In this document: piece after piece, positions 6,483-8,119 of the stretch
Numbering within the stretch: the stretch's first letter is position 1
Layout: each line of letters begins with the position of its first letter
NCBI GenBank assembly: GCA_036008175.1
Contig: DASYOB010000142.1
Coordinates: 1-8,119, forward strand
Source: DATARH01 sp036008175
GTDB lineage: Bacteria > Pseudomonadota > Alphaproteobacteria > ATCC43930 > CGMCC-115725
Reading direction: 5' to 3'
Length of the DNA: 8,119 nt
Translations under genes and position numbers: made by a program
Notes under the pieces: model-generated
Databases searched by the model: none
Told to the model about the DNA's origin: nothing
Seen by the model: only the letters and a program-made list of their open reading frames with translations

Positions 6483-7346
6483 TCAATGCGCCATAAGCAC
6501 CGGTAGAGGCGCCGCCGCAAGAACGCGCTGTGTGAAGCCGCCGAACACCCATTCCCTGAGCCGGCTATGCCCGTATCCGCCCATTACCAGAAGCTGCGCC
6601 CTCCGCGCCGCCGCTGAAAGCAGCGTCTCGGCGCCGTCCCGTCCGGCGGCGTCGAGCCGCTCGCTGCGGGCCTGTACCCCGTGCCGCGCCAGGTTTTGGA
6701 GCAGCCGCTCGGCGTCGTCATCACAGGTCTCCTGCCCGACCGTCATGACGATGACCTGTTTCGCTCGGGTCAGAAACGGCATCGCCGCCGAGACCGCACG
6801 GGAGGCCTGCGGGGTCGCCTTCCAGCCGATCGCCACCGTACCGCCCTTTGCCGGTAATGGTGCATCAGAGCTTGGGATTAATAACGGCCGACCGGTTTCC
6901 AGCAGGGCCGCTTCGAGGCTGGAGCGCCCCGCCGCTTCTGTCTCTGTTCGGCGGCTTACGACGATCAGGTCGGCGGCCAGGCCGTAGGCGGCGATCCATC
7001 GTGCTTCGTCGCCGGTTTCGATATGCCATTGGGCAGAGGCCGCTTTTTGTTCGGCCTGCGGCGTATTGATCACGACAAGTCGTCTGCGCACGCAAAAATG
7101 CTCGAACGCGTGCTTCGCTTTTGTCTCGCGCTCGCCGGCATCACGCTCAAGCTGGTTAATCAGCCCCTGAACCAGCACACCGCCCGCCGCATCGGACGTC
7201 ATCGCGACCGCGGCCTCCACCGGATCCATGCGCACGTGCAGCGCGTCGATATGCGCGCGAAAATCCCGCGCGACGCGCAATGCCGCGTCGTATGAGGTGA
7301 CATCGCTGTCCTCACCTCTCGCCGGGACAAGAATGGTTTTGATCAT
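6483..7346 (-). CDS. Tandem-domain universal stress protein (UspA family)
   Basis: A 287-residue cytosolic protein with two Usp domains. The first (about 1-160) starts MIKTILVPARGEDSD and is degenerate in nucleotide-binding residues. The second (about 168-287) begins 'GTVAIGWKATPQASRAV' and carries the G-x2-G-x9-G pattern: GGYG at 256-259, then Gly269 and Gly270, with a terminal 'LPVLMAH', as in ATP-binding Usp proteins. It probably acts in stress survival or energy shortage. ATG 7346 was chosen because the Usp fold begins there and AGGGA lies 6 nt upstream (7353-7357); the frame stays open to 7433 but the added residues are unrelated to the family. A TTGA-N6-TCAA box lies 74 nt upstream, suggesting FNR/FixK control, as known for Usp genes in several alphaproteobacteria. 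It appears monocistronic, or followed by the isomerase/lyase pair after 98 nt. Confidence 0.92.
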   Translation of the reverse strand: MIKTILVPARGEDSDVTSYDAALRVARDFRAHIDALHVRMDPVEAAVAMTSDAAGGVLVQGLINQLERDAGERETKAKHAFEHFCVRRRLVVINTPQAEQKAASAQWHIETGDEARWIAAYGLAADLIVVSRRTETEAAGRSSLEAALLETGRPLLIPSSDAPLPAKGGTVAIGWKATPQASRAVSAAMPFLTRAKQVIVMTVGQETCDDDAERLLQNLARHGVQARSERLDAAGRDGAETLLSAAARRAQLLVMGGYGHSRLREWVFGGFTQRVLAAAPLPVLMAH

Positions 7347-7391
7347 CCGGGGTCCCTTTTCCGGCGCGGCGGTTCGGCGGCCATCACGGTC

Positions 7392-7397
7392 GATACA
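7392..7397 (-). promoter_or_regulatory. Candidate -10 element of the universal stress gene
   Basis: The minus strand reads TGTATC here, only 3 of 6 matches to TATAAT. Its value is positional: its first base lies 29.5 bp from the centre of the FNR/FixK-like box, the spacing of class II activated promoters. Transcription would start near 7385, leaving a leader of about 38 nt. Confidence 0.35.
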
Positions 7398-7419
7398 AGC
7401 GGATCCTGTCCGTAGCCGC

Positions 7420-7433
7420 TTGAGGCACGTCAA
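7420..7433 (-). promoter_or_regulatory. FNR/FixK-type activator box (TTGA-N6-TCAA)
   Basis: The minus strand reads TTGACGTGCCTCAA, a perfect TTGA-N6-TCAA dyad, which fits the FixK consensus of alphaproteobacteria. It lies in the 189-bp gap (7347-7535) between the small conserved gene and the universal stress gene, centred 80 bp before the stress gene's start. TTGACG at its left end could also be read as a sigma70 -35, but no good -10 lies 16-18 bp downstream. I see no other element in the rest of this gap. Confidence 0.6.
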
Positions 7434-7535
7434 CCGATCGCAGCAGAACCTGTTGGCTGCGGCGGCGCAAGTGCGCTCGATCTATCGGCAGAGCGAGAGA
7501 ACGACGACGTTAGCTTCTAGCGGTCGCGACTGCTG

Positions 7536-7760
7536 TCAGCGAGTGGTACGCAGAGCGCCGCGTTCGGCGGGGGCGCGCTCAATCCTGTCTGCCTCCGCGT
7601 CGAGATCGCCGGCCATGCGCAGGCGGCCCTCCCAGATCGCCGGATTGCCGGCCCGCTCGGCCAATTCGCGGTACCAGGAAGCGAGCTCGCGCAACCTGAG
7701 GGGGTTCTGCGTCTCGGCAGCATCCTTCGCGATGACGGTTTGCGCCGTAGGGCTCGGCAT
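7536..7760 (-). CDS. Small uncharacterised soluble protein (RELASWYRELAERAGNP type)
   Basis: A 74-residue protein from ATG 7760. The core 'LRELASWYRELAERAGNPA' (about 23-41) and 'IWEGRLRMAGDLDAEADRIE' (about 42-61) is strongly helical and amphipathic, and resembles small hypothetical proteins I associate with alphaproteobacteria. No catalytic motif, signal peptide or membrane segment is seen. The start is uncertain: the frame extends to a TTG at 7820, but the extra 20 residues look non-conserved and lack a ribosome site. A weak -10-like TAGTAT on the minus strand at 7825-7820 would place the transcript start inside that extension, favouring ATG 7760. Function unknown. The flanking gap 7761-7896 contains nothing else I can support. 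Confidence 0.6.
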   Translation of the reverse strand: MPSPTAQTVIAKDAAETQNPLRLRELASWYRELAERAGNPAIWEGRLRMAGDLDAEADRIERAPAERGALRTTR

Positions 7761-7896
7761 TGGGAAACCCGATCGAGCTGGACAAATCGTGAGAAACAAA
7801 TGCGGCAAACGTTCGCGCAATACTATTCGCAGGAAGAGTTCGGCTCCAGCGTCATCGTTGTTACTGTTTGCGGACTGTGACTCCGGTGCGGTCGGG

Positions 7897-8119
7897 TCAG
7901 GTGATCTGGAAATTGTTTTGGTGGAGGGCGGCGGGGCTGACGGCGTTGAGCAGGATGGATTGGGCGGGGTTGAGGGTAATCAGGGTGCCGGCGCCGGTCG
8001 CGGCGGCATCGGAGAGGACGGTCGCGGCGTTGGCGGCCTGGGTGTGGCTCAGGACGATCGCGTCCTGAGAGGGATCGAAACCCTGGATGGTGTCCTGGCC
8101 GAGGCTGACCTCGCTGAAC
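7897..8119 (-). CDS. C-terminus of a secreted RTX-like repeat protein (5' end outside window)
   Basis: The minus strand carries an open frame of 73 codons ending in TGA at 7899-7897; the start lies beyond the window. It reads '...LGQDTIQGFDPSQDAIVLSH' then 'GAGTLITLNPAQSILLNAV' and ends 'NNFQIT'. This resembles the terminal module of large type-I-secreted calcium-binding or beta-helical repeat proteins: a D-x-I-x-G-F-x-P-x-Q-D turn, a helical stretch, two beta-strands of the 'TLI-L-SI-L' form, and a hydrophobic-ended tail. By family knowledge such proteins are exported through an ABC/MFP/TolC channel using an uncleaved C-terminal signal, and act as adhesins, surface proteins or enzymes. None of the Ca-binding GGxGxDxxx nonapeptides lie inside the visible part. 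No terminator is evident after the stop. Confidence 0.75.
   Translation of the reverse strand, partial: FSEVSLGQDTIQGFDPSQDAIVLSHTQAANAATVLSDAAATGAGTLITLNPAQSILLNAVSPAALHQNNFQIT

Noticed and set aside
5635..6987. 450-codon plus-strand open frame
   Set aside because: Crosses three real minus-strand gene regions and their gaps; low-complexity translation without domains.
7868..8068. 66-codon plus-strand open frame at the right edge
   Set aside because: It is antisense to the RTX-like C-terminal coding frame, which has coherent beta-strand and tail motifs.

Overview
The window is GC-rich, gene-dense bacterial chromosome. Gene families and codon habits suggest an alphaproteobacterium: a PRC-barrel protein with a signal peptide, a GT4 glycosyltransferase of the 'MRIAQVAPL...PPKLYGG' type, a HlyU-family small protein, a tandem universal stress protein behind a FixK/FNR-like box, and a type-I-secreted repeat-protein tail. 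The genus cannot be named from this stretch. I saw no rRNA or tRNA gene, CRISPR array, insertion sequence or phage gene.

Layout, left to right. (i) 1-3233, all on the minus strand: a GT4 glycosyltransferase (2184-3233), an MsbA-like fused ABC exporter (297-2111), and a secreted PRC-barrel protein whose 3' end lies outside the window (1-300). The exporter and PRC genes overlap by ATGA. Two back-to-back hairpins sit between the glycosyltransferase and the exporter. (ii) 3234-3338 is a divergent intergenic region with an imperfect palindrome. (iii) 3339-4382, plus strand: an SDR oxidoreductase followed after 3 nt by a HlyU-family gene. (iv) 4379-6384, minus strand: a DsbA-fold 2-hydroxychromene-2-carboxylate isomerase-like protein coupled by GTGA to a fumarase/adenylosuccinate-lyase superfamily enzyme. 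The latter converges on the HlyU gene so tightly that one CTAG palindrome supplies both stop codons. (v) 6483-7346, minus strand: a tandem-domain universal stress protein with an upstream TTGA-N6-TCAA box spaced like a class II FNR/FixK promoter. (vi) 7536-7760, minus strand: a small uncharacterised soluble protein. (vii) 7897-8119, minus strand: the last 73 codons of a large secreted RTX-like repeat protein that begins outside the window.

How the parts may work together (inference). Glycosyltransferase, exporter and PRC protein could form an envelope or glycoconjugate module. Isomerase and lyase look like a two-step catabolic or biosynthetic pair of unknown substrate. The stress protein is probably induced at low oxygen. 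No single strikingly new system is evident. The most checkable signals are the FixK/FNR-like promoter, the coupled enzyme pair, and the coupled exporter/PRC pair.
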